Shown here one piece after another: positions 22,208-33,282 of a stretch of DNA of 64,000 bases. The first letter of the stretch is position 1. Each line of letters starts with the position of its first letter. Under the pieces are notes generated by a model. It did not search any database. It had not been told where the DNA came from and worked only from the letters and a program-made list of their open reading frames with translations. The DNA is from Ilex aquifolium (Eukaryota > Streptophyta > Magnoliopsida > Aquifoliales > Aquifoliaceae): assembly GCA_951799425.1 (NCBI GenBank), contig OX637402.1:33013492-33077491 (forward strand), in the 5' to 3' direction. A program made the position numbers and the translations under genes.

Positions 22208-24162
22208 AATACAAATCCAATTGCTTGTTGTGATATTAGCTCTAGTTAAAGCAAAAGAAATGCAATTCCAAATCCACACAATACCTCAATTTCAATAAAA
22301 CTCAACAAAATTTAATTGAAACATAATCTCAGCACATCACTGACAATGGCCATCCGTCTATCATTAGACAACTGGTGATAGAAACATTTAACCAAAAAAC
22401 ATACAGAAAAGAAAAAAGAAAGGGAGAAAATAACTAAGTAACAAAAGATATTCCTATAACCAAAATTTTGATAACCTGAACAACTGGGTATATGATTATT
22501 GAATGAAAATAATGAATTTCACCCAGGAAATTAACCTGCTAGACAATAGCATATAATAAAAGAAACCAATTAATGATGCAACTACTGGTGTGTGCATCGC
22601 TTTTGGTGCACATTACTATACCATTTCAATCGATCTCAGGGTCCTATTTTTTGCTCAAGTAAATAACAGATTAGGCCTTAAATAATTTGAAAAACACAAG
22701 AATTTCATAGGAAAACACCTAATCACAATAAACCTTTCCTTTTCCTTGGTCCTCGAGAAAACTATGGGCAACATAACATCTTCCACTTAAAAATTCGAAA
22801 ACCCAAAAACCATGAAACACTTCTTAATAGCTGCAAGCTGGATGATCATCTATCACCAAATATTCAGTTAAAAAAAAAAAAGGAATCGTGACTATTCAAT
22901 TCTACAGAGCTTCTTTTCACTGCCATAATTATAACCTAAAGGCATAAGAAATTCAGGATGGAGAGTGAGTGAAATAACAGAACTCAATTATGAACAATTA
23001 ATTTACCAAAAGTTCACCAAGTTCGTTAAGAAAAACAAAAAAGGGACAAGCAAGCAAGAACTAAGAAAAAATTTGTATCAAAGTTGTCTCAATCAAATTT
23101 ACACCCAATCAATAGAAACAACTTCAGAGTCAATACTTGTCCAGAATAAACTTCAGATACAGAAAAAATAACGATAGTGAACCTAATTAATCACCCATAA
23201 TTTTGTAATAATTCAGAAGCACCTCATCCACAATTTACCAAATTCAGAAGACATAAAACTCAAAGACAGAGAATGCAAGACTCGGCTAGACCTTGTTTAT
23301 TCTGTCTAGGGGTTCCCCGTAACGCAGAATTAAACAGAGAACAACAGCTAGGTTGCCGATTTATATATGTGTGTTTATGTATACATTAATACAAATGCAT
23401 ATGTAAAGGATTGAATAAAAGAATCGGGAGCTTCATATCAACGCAATGGAGATGAGCTCTATTACCTTCGAGCATTGAAACCGCAGGTAAGGAACGAAGG
23501 GGGAAGAGAAAGAGAGAGAGAGAATGTGTCTCTTAGGCATCAACACAAACTGAAAAAAGTCAAATATTTGCACAAACTTCTCTTAGGAATTTAATCAAAC
23601 ACTTGGTGGCCCATTATGCGGTGGTGTGGGTTTTATGAAGGGGGGTGGGTCTGTGGTGGTCGCCAAGGAAGATGACGACGCAGGTGGAGTAGGTTTACAG
23701 TGGAGAGGGGTGCGGGTGTGTTATGGGCGTGAGTGTTCTGTGTGGGTATGAGTGTTTTACGTGTTGTGTTGTGTTGTGTTGTGTTGTGTGTGTGTGTGCG
23801 GTTGGGATTCACATAAGTGGGAGGCTGGGGGGTGCTATCTGCGTGTGTGTGGAGGGAGAGAAGAAGAGAAGAGGGATACCTGGGAGAAGAGGGCGATGTG
23901 GCGCGGTTTCTCTAGCTCTGGCACGGTGGCTATGGTGGCTCTGCCTCTAGCTTTGGCGATGGGGAGAGAGAGAGACCGAGTGTCTGTGTGTTTGGGGAGA
24001 AAATTAGGGGGAGAGGCAGGGGATGGGGGAAGAGAGAGGAAGGGAGGGGGAAGTGACCGTGCCATGAATTTTGGGAAGTGATCGTTGTCTCTCGCCGCCT
24101 GCTCTCTGACAGCGAAGAGATGAGAGAGAGGACATGAGAGAGAAGAGATTTGGGGGAAGAGC

Positions 24163-24330
24163 CGTTGGGTTGGGTTGGATTGGGTTGGGTTAGGTTGAAT
24201 GAGATGGTTTTAAGGGAAAAATATATGGATTTTTAAATTTGAGTTGGATTGGGTTGGATGTGATGGTTAGGTTGGGTTAGGTTGAATGAGATGGTTTTAA
24301 GGGAAAAATATATGAATTTTTGAATTTTAA
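24163..24330 (+). repeat. TTGGG-rich tract with a duplicated 60-base unit
   Basis: GGGTTGGGTTGGATT repeats followed by a unit containing AGGTTGAATGAGATGG and AAGGGAAAAATATATG, which occurs twice about 95 bases apart. It lies in the 5' subterminal region of the minus-strand Helitron block. Confidence 0.7.
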
Positions 24331-24423
24331 TGAAATGTATTGTGAGCCTTTGGATGTTGAAGCCTTTGGATAATGAAGACCATAGGATCGGCTTGTTGAA
24401 GCCGTCCTGTTTTATATTATAGA

Positions 24424-25101
24424 TATACATTAATTTTATATATAAATATATAATAATACAATATATATTCACATTTTTTTCATAAAAATTAAAAAATAGA
24501 AAAAAAATTACATCTTATCAAACAAAAAAATCAATCCATCTTATTTTCTATCTCTCTTACCAATCACAAAAATGAAAGAATGATTCTTCCCATGAAGAAT
24601 GAAAAGTAATTACTCTCAATTTTTGTCTTTCTATTTTTCATCCATCCTACCAAACAGACCATAAAGCACTAGGGAAGTCCATTACCGGCCGGCTCCGGAT
24701 CGATCTGAGTTTGAACCCATCAGCTACTTGAAGCACTAGATCAAAAGTAAATCGACGTGAATAGATTCCACCACAAATACTAACAAAGAAGCAAGAGTTG
24801 GTGGCATATGGGCTTATTGAGCTGTTAACTTTAGCATCTATATGATTGCCTGGATCAAAATCAGCATCCAAAGACAAAACAAATTCCATCAACCAAATTC
24901 TACCGTCCAATAAACATGGCCACAAGCACATAATATCAGAATGAGAGAACCATAGGAAGGGTGAAGAACCATTTACAATTTTATACAGAGTTTCCCATAT
25001 CCTACAAATACAAATACAAAAAAATATATTCGAAACTTCTTTCATTGAATATCTTCAAACAAGGAAAATTAATCTTTCAAGGCAAAAGCGACTCTGCCCT
25101 G
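24424..25101. other. Intergenic between Helitron block and snoRNA cluster
   Basis: AT-rich for the first 230 bases, then a more balanced stretch with a 132-codon minus-strand open frame (24,647-25,045) that matches no family I know. No gene can be supported. The balanced stretch could be the 3' part of the snoRNA precursor. Confidence 0.35.
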
Positions 25102-25208
25102 CCATGTAGTCTGGATTCAATCACTGCAATCCCACCCCTATAGCAGCTATGGAATAAATGACATCTCCTCAATCTGTGCATTACAAGAGTCATCCTCTTA
25201 AGTTGCAC
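25102..25208 (-). ncRNA. Candidate H/ACA snoRNA at the 3' end of the cluster
   Basis: The minus strand forms a 5' hairpin: GTGCA/TGCAC base stem, an internal loop that could be a pseudouridylation pocket, then AAGAG/CTCTT with a GATGA loop (25,176-25,208). An imperfect H box (AGATTG) follows, then a second weaker hairpin, and ACA three bases before the proposed 3' end (CTACATGG). The H box is not canonical and the target is not identified. Confidence 0.35.
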
Positions 25209-25768
25209 TGCTAAAAAACTAGAACTTAATTCCCATTTAAAAAAAAAACCAAGCATAAAATATGCCCCGCAAGAATGCAAATTTTGAAGAGCCATTTCTC
25301 ATTGAGATTGTGTGGCAGTGACATGCAAGTATGAAATGAAAGGAGCTAAAGCAATAAAACCATTGGATCAACTGCTGACCAAAAGGGGCAAGAAAAGGTA
25401 AATGGCTACCTTCTTAGTATTCAACTTGTAAACAATAAGCATACAAATGCTCATATTTAAACTATCTTTAAATTTTCACTGGCATATCTAAGAAGAAAAA
25501 TTCATTGCTTTGAAAGAGAATTCATGAAACACTAATTCCTAAAAGCATTCCAAAAAAGATATTAAAACTAGGAAATGTTAAGATTAATAATGAGGGACAC
25601 TCAGATAGACTTCTAATAATTATTTGAAATTTTACAAAGATTTCACAAACATGTTCATGAAAATTGCAGCATAATCATGCCTCCAATGACACAGAAAACC
25701 AATACAGCAGCCAGCACTTGTAGAAAGAAAAGGCATTAGTTCATATAACCAAACATAAAATCTTAACA

Positions 25769-25855
25769 GTATTTGTGTCAGATCACAAGTATTCAGCACA
25801 AAATGTATCAGACAGGGATAACTGTGAATAATTGTTTCACATCATTCACAAACAC
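25769..25855 (-). ncRNA. snoR38-like: C/D-box snoRNA, snR38/snoR38-like, copy 1
   Basis: Minus-strand transcript closed by a terminal stem (TTTGTG with CACAAA). C box ATGATGT (last base off consensus), an internal D' CTGA and a 3' D box CTGA. The 13 bases directly before D' (CAGTTATCCCTGT) are a perfect complement of ACAGGGAUAACUG in the peptidyl-transferase region of 25S rRNA. The base five positions from D' is the G equivalent to yeast Gm2815, the site guided by snR38. Predicted role: 2'-O-methylation of 25S rRNA in the nucleolus. Confidence 0.8.
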
Positions 25856-25937
25856 CAAAGATACTATAAAAACAGCAAAAATGAAAAGCTACATAATTAC
25901 AATTTAATAATGCCTATATTCGGTGTGGTTAGAATGG

Positions 25938-26032
25938 AAAGCCTCAGACCGTCCTAGTTCAAGAATTTCAACATCGTAGCAGCATTAAAACTTGCATTTC
26001 AGTTGAATAACAAACTGTCATCATAGGCTAAA
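25938..26032 (-). ncRNA. C/D-box snoRNA predicted to guide 18S rRNA, copy 1
   Basis: Terminal stem AGCC/GGCT, C box ATGATGA, and D box CTGA next to the stem. The 11 bases before D (ACTAGGACGGT) are complementary to ACCGUCCUAGU of plant 18S rRNA, so methylation is predicted at the U of ACCGU. An internal CTGA could serve as D', but the sequence before it matches no rRNA I recognise. Confidence 0.75.
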
Positions 26033-26528
26033 AACAAAACTGATATCAAGAGAAAGTTGCAACAATAAGATGCAGCAAAAGAGAAAAAGAACAAACTCTT
26101 TCTAGTTTCATGGCAAATCCAAGAGGAAGAATCACAACTGATATCAGTAGAAATTTTTAACAATACGCAAGCAAATGCTTATATCCAGCTTTTTTTCTCT
26201 TTCAAGCTTCATTGGCAAATCCAAGAGGAAAATTCATTGCTTTGCAAAACGCTAAATCCTAAAAGCAAGTAGAACTATATTAATTGAGTAAAGCTCAGAA
26301 AGATTCCTATTAATTAGGGGAATTTATGGTTAAAATTCTAATCTTCAGGTCAAATTTTAAATCGATTCCATAAAAATGTCCATGAAAATTGCGGCATTAT
26401 CATGTGACCAATGGCATATATACCCCCAATCGGATGCCAGCACTTGGAGACGAAATCATGCTATTTCAAAGTGAAGAAGAATCTAAAGCAAAACAATCTG
26501 TTCATAAAATCAAATATTGAATCTTACA

Positions 26529-26617
26529 GTATTTGTGTCAGATCACAAGTAGTCAGCACAAATTTATCAGACAGGGATAACTGTGAAAAAAATTGTTTCT
26601 CATCATCCACAAACACT
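26529..26617 (-). ncRNA. snoR38-like: C/D-box snoRNA, snR38/snoR38-like, copy 2
   Basis: As copy 1, but with a consensus C box (ATGATGA). The terminal stem, D' box, D box and the 13-base 25S guide CAGTTATCCCTGT are all kept. The second guide region (CTACTTGTGAT before D) differs by one base from copy 1 and its target is unknown. Confidence 0.85.
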
Positions 26618-26742
26618 GCATAGATTTTAAAACACCAAAAAAATAAAAAGAAAGAAAGAGAAGCACAGAACTAAAATTAACAATCAACAAAGCCTACATT
26701 AAATCTGGTATGAATCTCAATAACAAAATTCAAATACAATGC

Positions 26743-26839
26743 AAAGCCTCAGACCGTCCTAGTTCAAGAATTTCAACACTATAGCAACTTTAAAAAACTT
26801 GCATTTCTGTTGAATAACAAAATGTCATCATCGGCTAAT
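26743..26839 (-). ncRNA. C/D-box snoRNA predicted to guide 18S rRNA, copy 2
   Basis: As copy 1: AGCC/GGCT stem, C box GATGATGA, D box CTGA and an identical guide ACTAGGACGGT. The internal D'-like CTGA of copy 1 reads CAGA here, which suggests that only the D-box guide is under selection. Confidence 0.8.
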
Positions 26840-27045
26840 CACTCAACTGATATCAGAAGATATTTAGAATAATAAGAAAACCCTTCAAATAATATCTATT
26901 CTATCATGACACAAGAAAGAGAAATCAAATGAAAACCCTTCAAAAAATATGTAATCAGCTTCAAAATAAATCAAAAAAAAGAATAAGAAAAAGAAGAAAT
27001 AAAGAATCGAAAGACTGATAAATTAGAGAAAAACTTATACAATAG

Positions 27046-27140
27046 AGGCATCAGATCTTCCTATTCTTATGAGAATCATTACACTCAAAGCAACAAGCAT
27101 ATGAGCATTCATCTCTATCAAAAATTACATCACTTGGCCT
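27046..27140 (-). ncRNA. Candidate C/D-box snoRNA nearest the promoter
   Basis: Minus-strand stem AGGC/GCCT encloses a C-box-like GTGATGT and a D box CTGA. Before D, AATAGGAAGA could pair with UCUUCCUAU of 25S rRNA (9 contiguous pairs, offset by one base from the box). Position and architecture fit the first snoRNA of the polycistron, but the C box is imperfect and the guide short. Confidence 0.45.
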
Positions 27141-27249
27141 AATCCAATGATACTGTTCTTACAGATCGAACACTTTGACAGAAAGCAAAATTAAATCAAG
27201 AAATAAATTGAGATTACGAATGAAGAACGAGATGAAACGGCGACTCGCG

Positions 27250-27630
27250 AGCTCTAGGGTTTATCAGCTTTGCCAAGGAAACGTGTCCTTTTATAGGGTT
27301 TGCGCATCAGGGTTTTGCGATCAGGAGAAATATAGGAAAGTTGAATGATTTGATCTGATGGTCAAGACTGTGATGAAAAAAGGATCTGACGGTCAAGACT
27401 ATGTGTTTATTAAGGCGGTAAAAAGCAGAGAGGTATACCAGTCTATAGGCCAATGGCCCATTGGTCTCTTTCTGATGTTGAAAAGTGACCTTGCCAAATT
27501 GGGCCAACTCTATTATTTGTTCTGGCCTAATATTTTTTTGGGCTGCATCTGGTGTTGAAAGGCCTAAAATTTTTCAATTGTGAAGTGAAACACAAACCCA
27601 CTAGTGAAAATATGGGCCTATTTTGGTTTA
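27250..27630 (-). promoter_or_regulatory. snoRNA cluster promoter: telo box, TATA, site II motifs
   Basis: Reading the minus strand, TATAAAAGG lies at 27,287-27,295 and telo-box sequences AAACCCTA at 27,255-27,262 and just beside the TATA box. Upstream there are several site II type GGCCCA/TGGGCC motifs (near 27,451, 27,498, 27,537 and 27,615). Telo box plus site II is the known signature of plant snoRNA-cluster and ribosomal-protein gene promoters. Start expected near 27,255-27,265. Confidence 0.7.
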
Positions 27631-29118
27631 AGCTGAGGTTGTAAATCTATTTTAAAACTTATTTGCCTAAAAAACAGAATATAGACTGAAAATTGATAAT
27701 ACCATTTTTAATTAATTTTTTTTTAAAAAAAAAACGAAATTCGTTAGGAAAGCAAAATAATTCATATAAGACGTATTATCAAATAGCACACAAAAAATGT
27801 GATTATAATAAAATATCTCCAAACGTACTCAAACAACGCGACAATAGATAGCTTATGATTCACTGTCTTGTCTATGGTATAGAAAAAAAAAATTGATATT
27901 ACATCGACATCTATTATGTTTTTAGTTATTTTTATTATTAATGTGGTATTTTTTATTATTGTTGTGGTATCGAAAAAAAAGAGATAAAAATAAGTACCAC
28001 AATAATGATAAAAACACTCACAAATGTGATAAATAATTTATAAAAGTAATAAAAAAATTTGTATTGAAAAAAATTAATAAAAATAGTTACTACAACAATG
28101 CCAAAAGTATTCAAAAAAGTGATAAATTATTCATAAAAATAATAATTTTTTTAATTATAAATGATCCATAAATTTTTTTAAAATACTTATTAAAATACTA
28201 AATTTTAAAAATACGATACTAAATTTTTTTGGGTAGGGTAGTCCGGTCCCACTTGTAAAGGCCAGAAAAAAGGCATAAATAGTAAAAAAAAAAGTGATAA
28301 ATACTTATTGGCACGTGGACTATTCTACGTTGTGTGTGCATCCAATCAAGTGGTCCCCTTGAAAAAAAAATTCCCTCAATACTGCACACCACATGAATTG
28401 TCCCACGTTATATGTGCATAAACTCAAGCAGGGGTGCCCCTTGTCCATATATGTGCCTACACTCAAGTAGTGGTGGTGCCCCTTGTACTGTGGCTATGTC
28501 TACCTCTTGACAACGGTGCAAGTTTCCATGACAGGAATAGCATTAAATGTGGCGTATAATTTAAGTATTATCATTTTTATTGAATCCAACTTAATCTAAA
28601 TTTAATAAAAATAATAAATAAAAAATCTATTTTTGGTTATTGAAAAAAAAAATTATTATCATAATTAAACTAAAAAATATGATCTCTTAAGTAAAAAAAA
28701 AATTAGACAAACGTTTGAACTAATGCAAACAAACTAAGATGGATGACTGAATTAATATTGTAAGTTTGATTACGGTATTAAAAAAATAATATTTTAATAC
28801 TTTTATATTTCATCTAATAAAGATATATGCATAAAATTTTTATCTTTTTATCATGATCAATTTTCATTTATAATCCAAAATAAAAATAATCCAAATTATA
28901 ATTTATCGTGATCAACGGTATTTCCACACATTAAATGGTATTTCCTCTCCACAAAACTTGCCCTCCTAGTTCAGGCGTTTGGCCCTGTCAGGACTCATTT
29001 TTCAAACATTTTGACAAAACGACAGGTGGTGTGTAGTACTCATGGAAAATTTTCTCTATTTAAAGACAAACAACACCGTTGTTACAAAGTAAGAGCTCAT
29101 AGCAACTCTCAATTCACG
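27631..29118. other. Intergenic and P450 promoter region
   Basis: AT-rich. Holds a MITE (27,875-28,221). Near 28,310-28,500 there are three degenerate repeats of a unit containing CTACGTTGTGTGTGCAT and CAAGTGGTCCCCTTG. A TATTTAAAG box lies about 60 bases before the P450 ATG. No other gene seen. Confidence 0.5.
27875..28221. mobile_element. AT-rich MITE, TGGTAT...CGATACTA ends, copy 1
   Basis: Long imperfect palindrome. The ends TGGTATAG and CGATACTA form a TIR, and the inside has inverted runs of TTGTTGTGGTA and TACCACAATAATGAT. The same family occurs at 37,660-38,041. No TSD recognised. Confidence 0.5.
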
Positions 29119-31130
29119 ATGGTTCTGTTTCTTTTTGTTCTACCTCTCTTGTTTTTCTTTCTTCTTCTTCCAAAATGTAAGATTAGTGGAAGAATGTGTC
29201 ATCCACCAGGTCCTCCAGGACTACCTTTCATTGGAAACTTGCACCAGATTGATAACTCAGCACCTCATCGATATCTATGGCAACTTTCCCAAAAATATGG
29301 TCCTCTCATGTCCTTACAACTTGGTTTTGTCCCAACTCTCGTGGTCTCTTCTGCAAGAATGGCAAAAGAGGTTATGAAAACACATGACCTCACATTTAGT
29401 ACCAGAAAGAAATTGCTTGGCCAACAAATGCTGTCTTATAAAGGTTTAGATTTGGCCTTTTCACCCTATAATGACCATTGGAGAGAGATGAGAAAGATTT
29501 GTTTTCTGAATCTCTTCAGCCCCAAAAGAATACAATCCTTTCGTCCCGTCCGCGAGGATGAAGTTTGTCAGATGATCAAGAGAATTTCTGAATTATCTTC
29601 TTCATCGAAGCTCGTTAATTTGAGTGACATAGCAAAGTCACTCACAGTTACCATAATCTGTAGAGTTGCTTTTAGTAAAATGTATGACCATGACGTTTAT
29701 GAGAGACGTCAACTCCATGAGCTTGTTGATGAATTTCAGGCCATGGTGGGAACCTTCTTTGTTTCTGACTTTCTTCCATTGTTTGGCTGGGTTGATAATT
29801 TAACTGGATTGAATTTTCGGCTCAAGAAGACGTTCAAACAATTGGATATGTTGTACGAAGAAATCATTGACGACCACCTTAATCCACACAAGCCAAAATC
29901 CACGCAAGAGGACATTATCGACATTTTACTCCGGCTGAAGGAGGATCAATCATCTTCCATTGATCTTACTTTCAACCACATCAAAGCAGTGATCCTGGTT
30001 AAGTATTATATCAAAGCTTCAAATTAACTTTGTTCCTTAATTAAACTACATAACTTTTACTTTAACCTTTGTATGATTAGCGTCAAAACACCGGAACTTG
30101 CAAGCAAATGAAAAAAAAATCAACTTTTCCTTTGTTTGATTAGTTAGAAAGTACAATTTCTCGAGAAAGTACAAATTGTTCCATAAACATTTACTTTGAT
30201 TTCCCACAAATTATGCGGGAAAATTTTATTTTTTATATTTTGCTCACTTACCCTTTTTTCCATTAATTAGATTGATATGATAAGGATAATTTAATCCTTG
30301 CACCAATTTTTTTATATTTTTCTATCAAACTTTTCATTCTAATTAAACACATACAAGAAAATAAATTTTCTTTTCTATTTTCTTTCTTTCACTTCCCTTT
30401 TTATCTTTTTCATTTTTCATCTTCAATTTCTTTCTAACTAAAGAAGCCTATAGTTTCTCTGATATTGTTTTCTTTTTGGTTTTTTTTTTTTCTTTTTTGA
30501 TCTTGGCAGGATATGTTTATTGGTGGGACGGAAGCGATTGCAACAGCTGTGGTTTGGGCCATGACGGGACTGATGAAAAACCCTAGAGTGATTAAGAAAG
30601 CACAAGAAGAAATTAGGATGGTGAAGAACAGAGATCACAAAGATAAAGTAAGTGAAGATGATCTTTCAAAACTTCCTTATCTCAAGGCAGTAGTGAAGGA
30701 GACGATGAGATTATACCCACCTGTTACTCTAATTCCACGAGAAAGTATTCAAAAATGCATTATAGATGGGTATGAAATCCAACCCAAAACCCTAGTTTTC
30801 GTGAATGCATGGGCAGTTGGGAGGGACATTGAGTATTGGGAAAACCCAGAAGAGTTCTTGCCTGAAAGATTCTTGGACAGTTGTGTAGACTTCAAAGGAC
30901 AAGATTTTGAGTTGATTCCATTTGGAACAGGTCGGAGAAGCTGTCCAGCCCAAGGCTACTCATCTGTGGTAGTGGAACTTGCACTTGCTAATTTACTATA
31001 TACATTTGATTGGGAACTTCCTGATGGGATGAGAAAGGAAGACATAGACACTGATGCGTCACCCGGTCTAACAACGCACAAGAAAAATGCTCTTTGCCTT
31101 CTAGCTCGACATTATGACGAGCGCATGTAA
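29119..31130 (+). CDS. Cytochrome P450, CYP71 clan (CYP71/CYP83-like)
   Basis: Heme monooxygenase of the ER membrane, probably in specialised metabolism; substrate not predictable. Two exons, 29119-29997 and 30510-31130, with a phase-0 GT-AG intron at the usual CYP71-clan place; 499 residues, normal length. The start at 29,119 gives an N-terminal membrane anchor (MVLFLFVLPLLFFF) then the PPGPPGLPFIGNLHQ hinge; an upstream in-frame ATG would add an unlikely hydrophilic extension. Also seen: WREMRK C-helix, ETMR (ExxR, 357-360), FLPERF (411-414) and heme loop FGTGRRSCPA with Cys438. Odd: the I-helix reads GGTEAIATAVVW where related enzymes have AGTDTSAAAVVW. The oxygen-activating Thr is Ala302. 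Confidence 0.93.
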
Positions 31131-31644
31131 AGGTAGATTAAGCTACCACTTGGTATGTCAAATTGAATAAAGGTAGTGATCAGTATTACTCTCGCATAAA
31201 CATGATTAAGTATGATATTCTGATGGGATCTGATACATTGTTGTCCTTATGATCGCAACCAACTTCACCCTACGTCTAAATCCAAATCTTGCCCAAGATG
31301 TGATCGATGCACATGTCAACTACTTTTTTCTCCATGATATTGAAGCATTTTTGCCTCATGAAGTATTTTATGATATAAACAATAGTGGCAAATTCACATC
31401 TTATCATGAAGAGATGAGTTATACAAAGGGGCGGCCCATGTAACTCTATTAATATTTCTTCTATTAATATATATTATTTTTAATTGTTATAATTTAATTT
31501 TTTATTTTTTAATATAACATATTGATTAAGTTCTTATATTTAAGTTTTGACAATAAATATTTATCAATAGATAATATAGTGAATTTATTCAACCTTAATT
31601 GATCGTAAATAAGATATTATCAATTAAGTTTAGAATAAGCAATT

Positions 31645-32187
31645 TAATAGGGTCTCTAAAAGTTGGACTTAACCAAGTATAGAATAATTTAAGACCAACA
31701 AAATTAGATATTAATTTGAATTCTTAAAATTTTGGCCCTAAATATTTGGATAATATATAAAATACAAAACAAAAATTAGGCCTACTATACTAAAAAGTAA
31801 ATTTTTGGGGGCCTCTAAAAGTTGTGTTTCAGTAAGTGGAGAGTAATTTTAGACCTAACAAAATTAGATATTTAAAATTTGGATCATATCTAAAATACAA
31901 AAAAAATAAAATGCCTACTCTATTAAAGTGGTAAATTTTTTTCTTTGGGGGGGGGGGGGGGGGCTTTAAAATTTGGGTTTAACCAAGTCGAGAGTAATTT
32001 TAGATCTAACGAAATTAGATATTGAATTGAACTCTTAAAATTTGGGCCTCAACAATTTAGATTATATTTAAAATACACAAAAATAAAATAAAAAATAGAC
32101 CTATTATAATAACAAAATTTGGGGGCCCTCTTAAATTTGGGGGTCTTAGGCAAGCACCTTAGTTGCCTATGCCTAGGGCCAACACTG
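31645..32187. repeat. Tandem repeats ending in a hAT-like terminus
   Basis: About four degenerate units of 100-150 bases, each with TTTTAGACCTAACAAAATTAG and CTTAAAATTTGGGCC-like parts. The block ends in GGGCCAACACTGG; read in reverse this is CCAGTGTTGGCCC, which resembles plant hAT terminal repeats. The opposite end was not found. Confidence 0.4.
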
Positions 32188-33194
32188 GTTATAAATTGAT
32201 TGAATATGATATTTAATAAATTTTAACACAAGATAACAGAAATATGATAAGAACTCACATGACACGACTCATTAACGACCTTACTAGTAAGTCGGTTTCT
32301 GAAAGACCATGCTCATCGCCAGAGTAGCTCACCACCAGCATTACATCCATCAATTTTTCCTTACAATTGGACCATGAAGATTACATTGTTAGGTCTCAAC
32401 TGCGTTGTTATTTGTAGTCATTGTTAACTTTTTTTTTTAAAAAAAAAATCACCTACTAATTTTAATGATGGGTAATAGTAGCAATTATTTTAAATGAACG
32501 GTATGAGTTCTAATCCCGGCTAGAGGTGTAACTCGGGTAAGTTGAAAGGGTTAAAGGATCAATTCAGACCCAACTTAAGTTATAAAACTTTCAAATGTGT
32601 TGAAGTGGTTATCGGCATGAAAGGTTCTAGATATTTTAATAAAATGTTTTTTTTTTACCTATTTCTATCGTTGGCTAAACAATCATTCAGATAGGCAATT
32701 TTTCCAAACAAAACCAGCCAAAAGACTGCTACATTCAGGATCTATCTATGTCCCAATTTCCTCGTGGCCACATCTTTTTCTTTTCGGTACTGGTCCCATG
32801 TTGATGTTCCTCACCTAATATATTAATCTTTGTCGGCAGAGTAAGTACTAACGCTTGCATAGAATTAGAATGCTTGCTGGAGGTCCCATCCCTCCAGTAA
32901 TTTGATATCATATCTTGCTGTTTGGTATTACATGTTGGTAATCCCACATTAGATAGAAAAAAAAATTTGAAGTGGTGATCGATTCATTTTTTTTTACAAA
33001 AAATTCAAGATTTTACGTTTTTATTTTATTTGAATTTACAATAACTCCAACTTATTTATACACTTATATTTTCTTGAATTATAATTTTCAAGTTAAGTTG
33101 ATTTTAATTTAAACATAATGTGTTTGTTTTGTAAGTTGTTTTTCACCTTAAATATACATACTAAAAGATATAAATTTAAATATTTAAAAATTAA

Positions 33195-33282
33195 ATAAAA
33201 TAAATTATTCATCTAAAAATAATTTTGGGGCTCCATTTAAAAATTTTGCCTAGAGCCTCAAGTATTATTGGGCCGGCCCTGC
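33195..33282 (-). mobile_element. hAT-like element end fragment
   Basis: Reads in reverse as CAGGGCCGGCCCAATAATAC, a palindrome-bearing terminus seen in plant hAT elements. Only one end is visible. Confidence 0.35.

Larger units (their letters stand above)
13133..24423 (-). mobile_element. Helitron-bounded block on minus strand (11.3 kb, probably composite)
   Basis: Read on the minus strand, the 5' end is A|TCTATAATATAAAAC at 24,423 and the 3' end is CTAG|T at 13,133, with the perfect hairpin CCGTGC...GCACGG at 13,144-13,161. Both ends fit the local family, except that the 5' end has TCTATAATATAAA instead of TCTATATAATAAA. No Rep/helicase reading frame was found, so it is non-autonomous. Further 3'-end motifs lie inside (15,515; 17,618; 20,804), so this may be several nested elements and not one. 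GA-rich and TTGGG-rich tracts near 19,450-19,700 and 23,500-24,300 resemble captured promoter or leader sequence. Confidence 0.55.
25440..26070 (-). repeat. snoRNA cluster duplication, unit A
   Basis: Carries the same ordered set of conserved blocks as 26,130-26,870: a CAAAGCAATGAATTTT block, a CAAGTGCTGGC block, the snR38-like snoRNA and the 18S-guide snoRNA. Blocks are 80-90% similar by eye and the sequence between them has diverged, the pattern expected of an old duplication of an snoRNA array. Confidence 0.75.
26130..26870 (-). repeat. snoRNA cluster duplication, unit B
   Basis: Second set of the blocks in 25,440-26,070, nearer the promoter. The junction is marked by three copies of AACTGATATCA at 26,040, 26,130 and 26,848. 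Confidence 0.75.

Noticed and set aside
23723-24081. Cys/Val-rich and Gly/Arg-rich plus frames
   Set aside because: Created by GTGTTGT and GAGAGAGG runs in the Helitron block.
24647-25045. 132-codon minus frame
   Set aside because: No recognisable family, no start context. It may be part of the snoRNA precursor's 3' region; evidence too weak to call a gene.
31249-31443. 64-codon frame downstream of the P450
   Set aside because: No domain, signal or homology visible; not linked to the P450 exon by a splice site.
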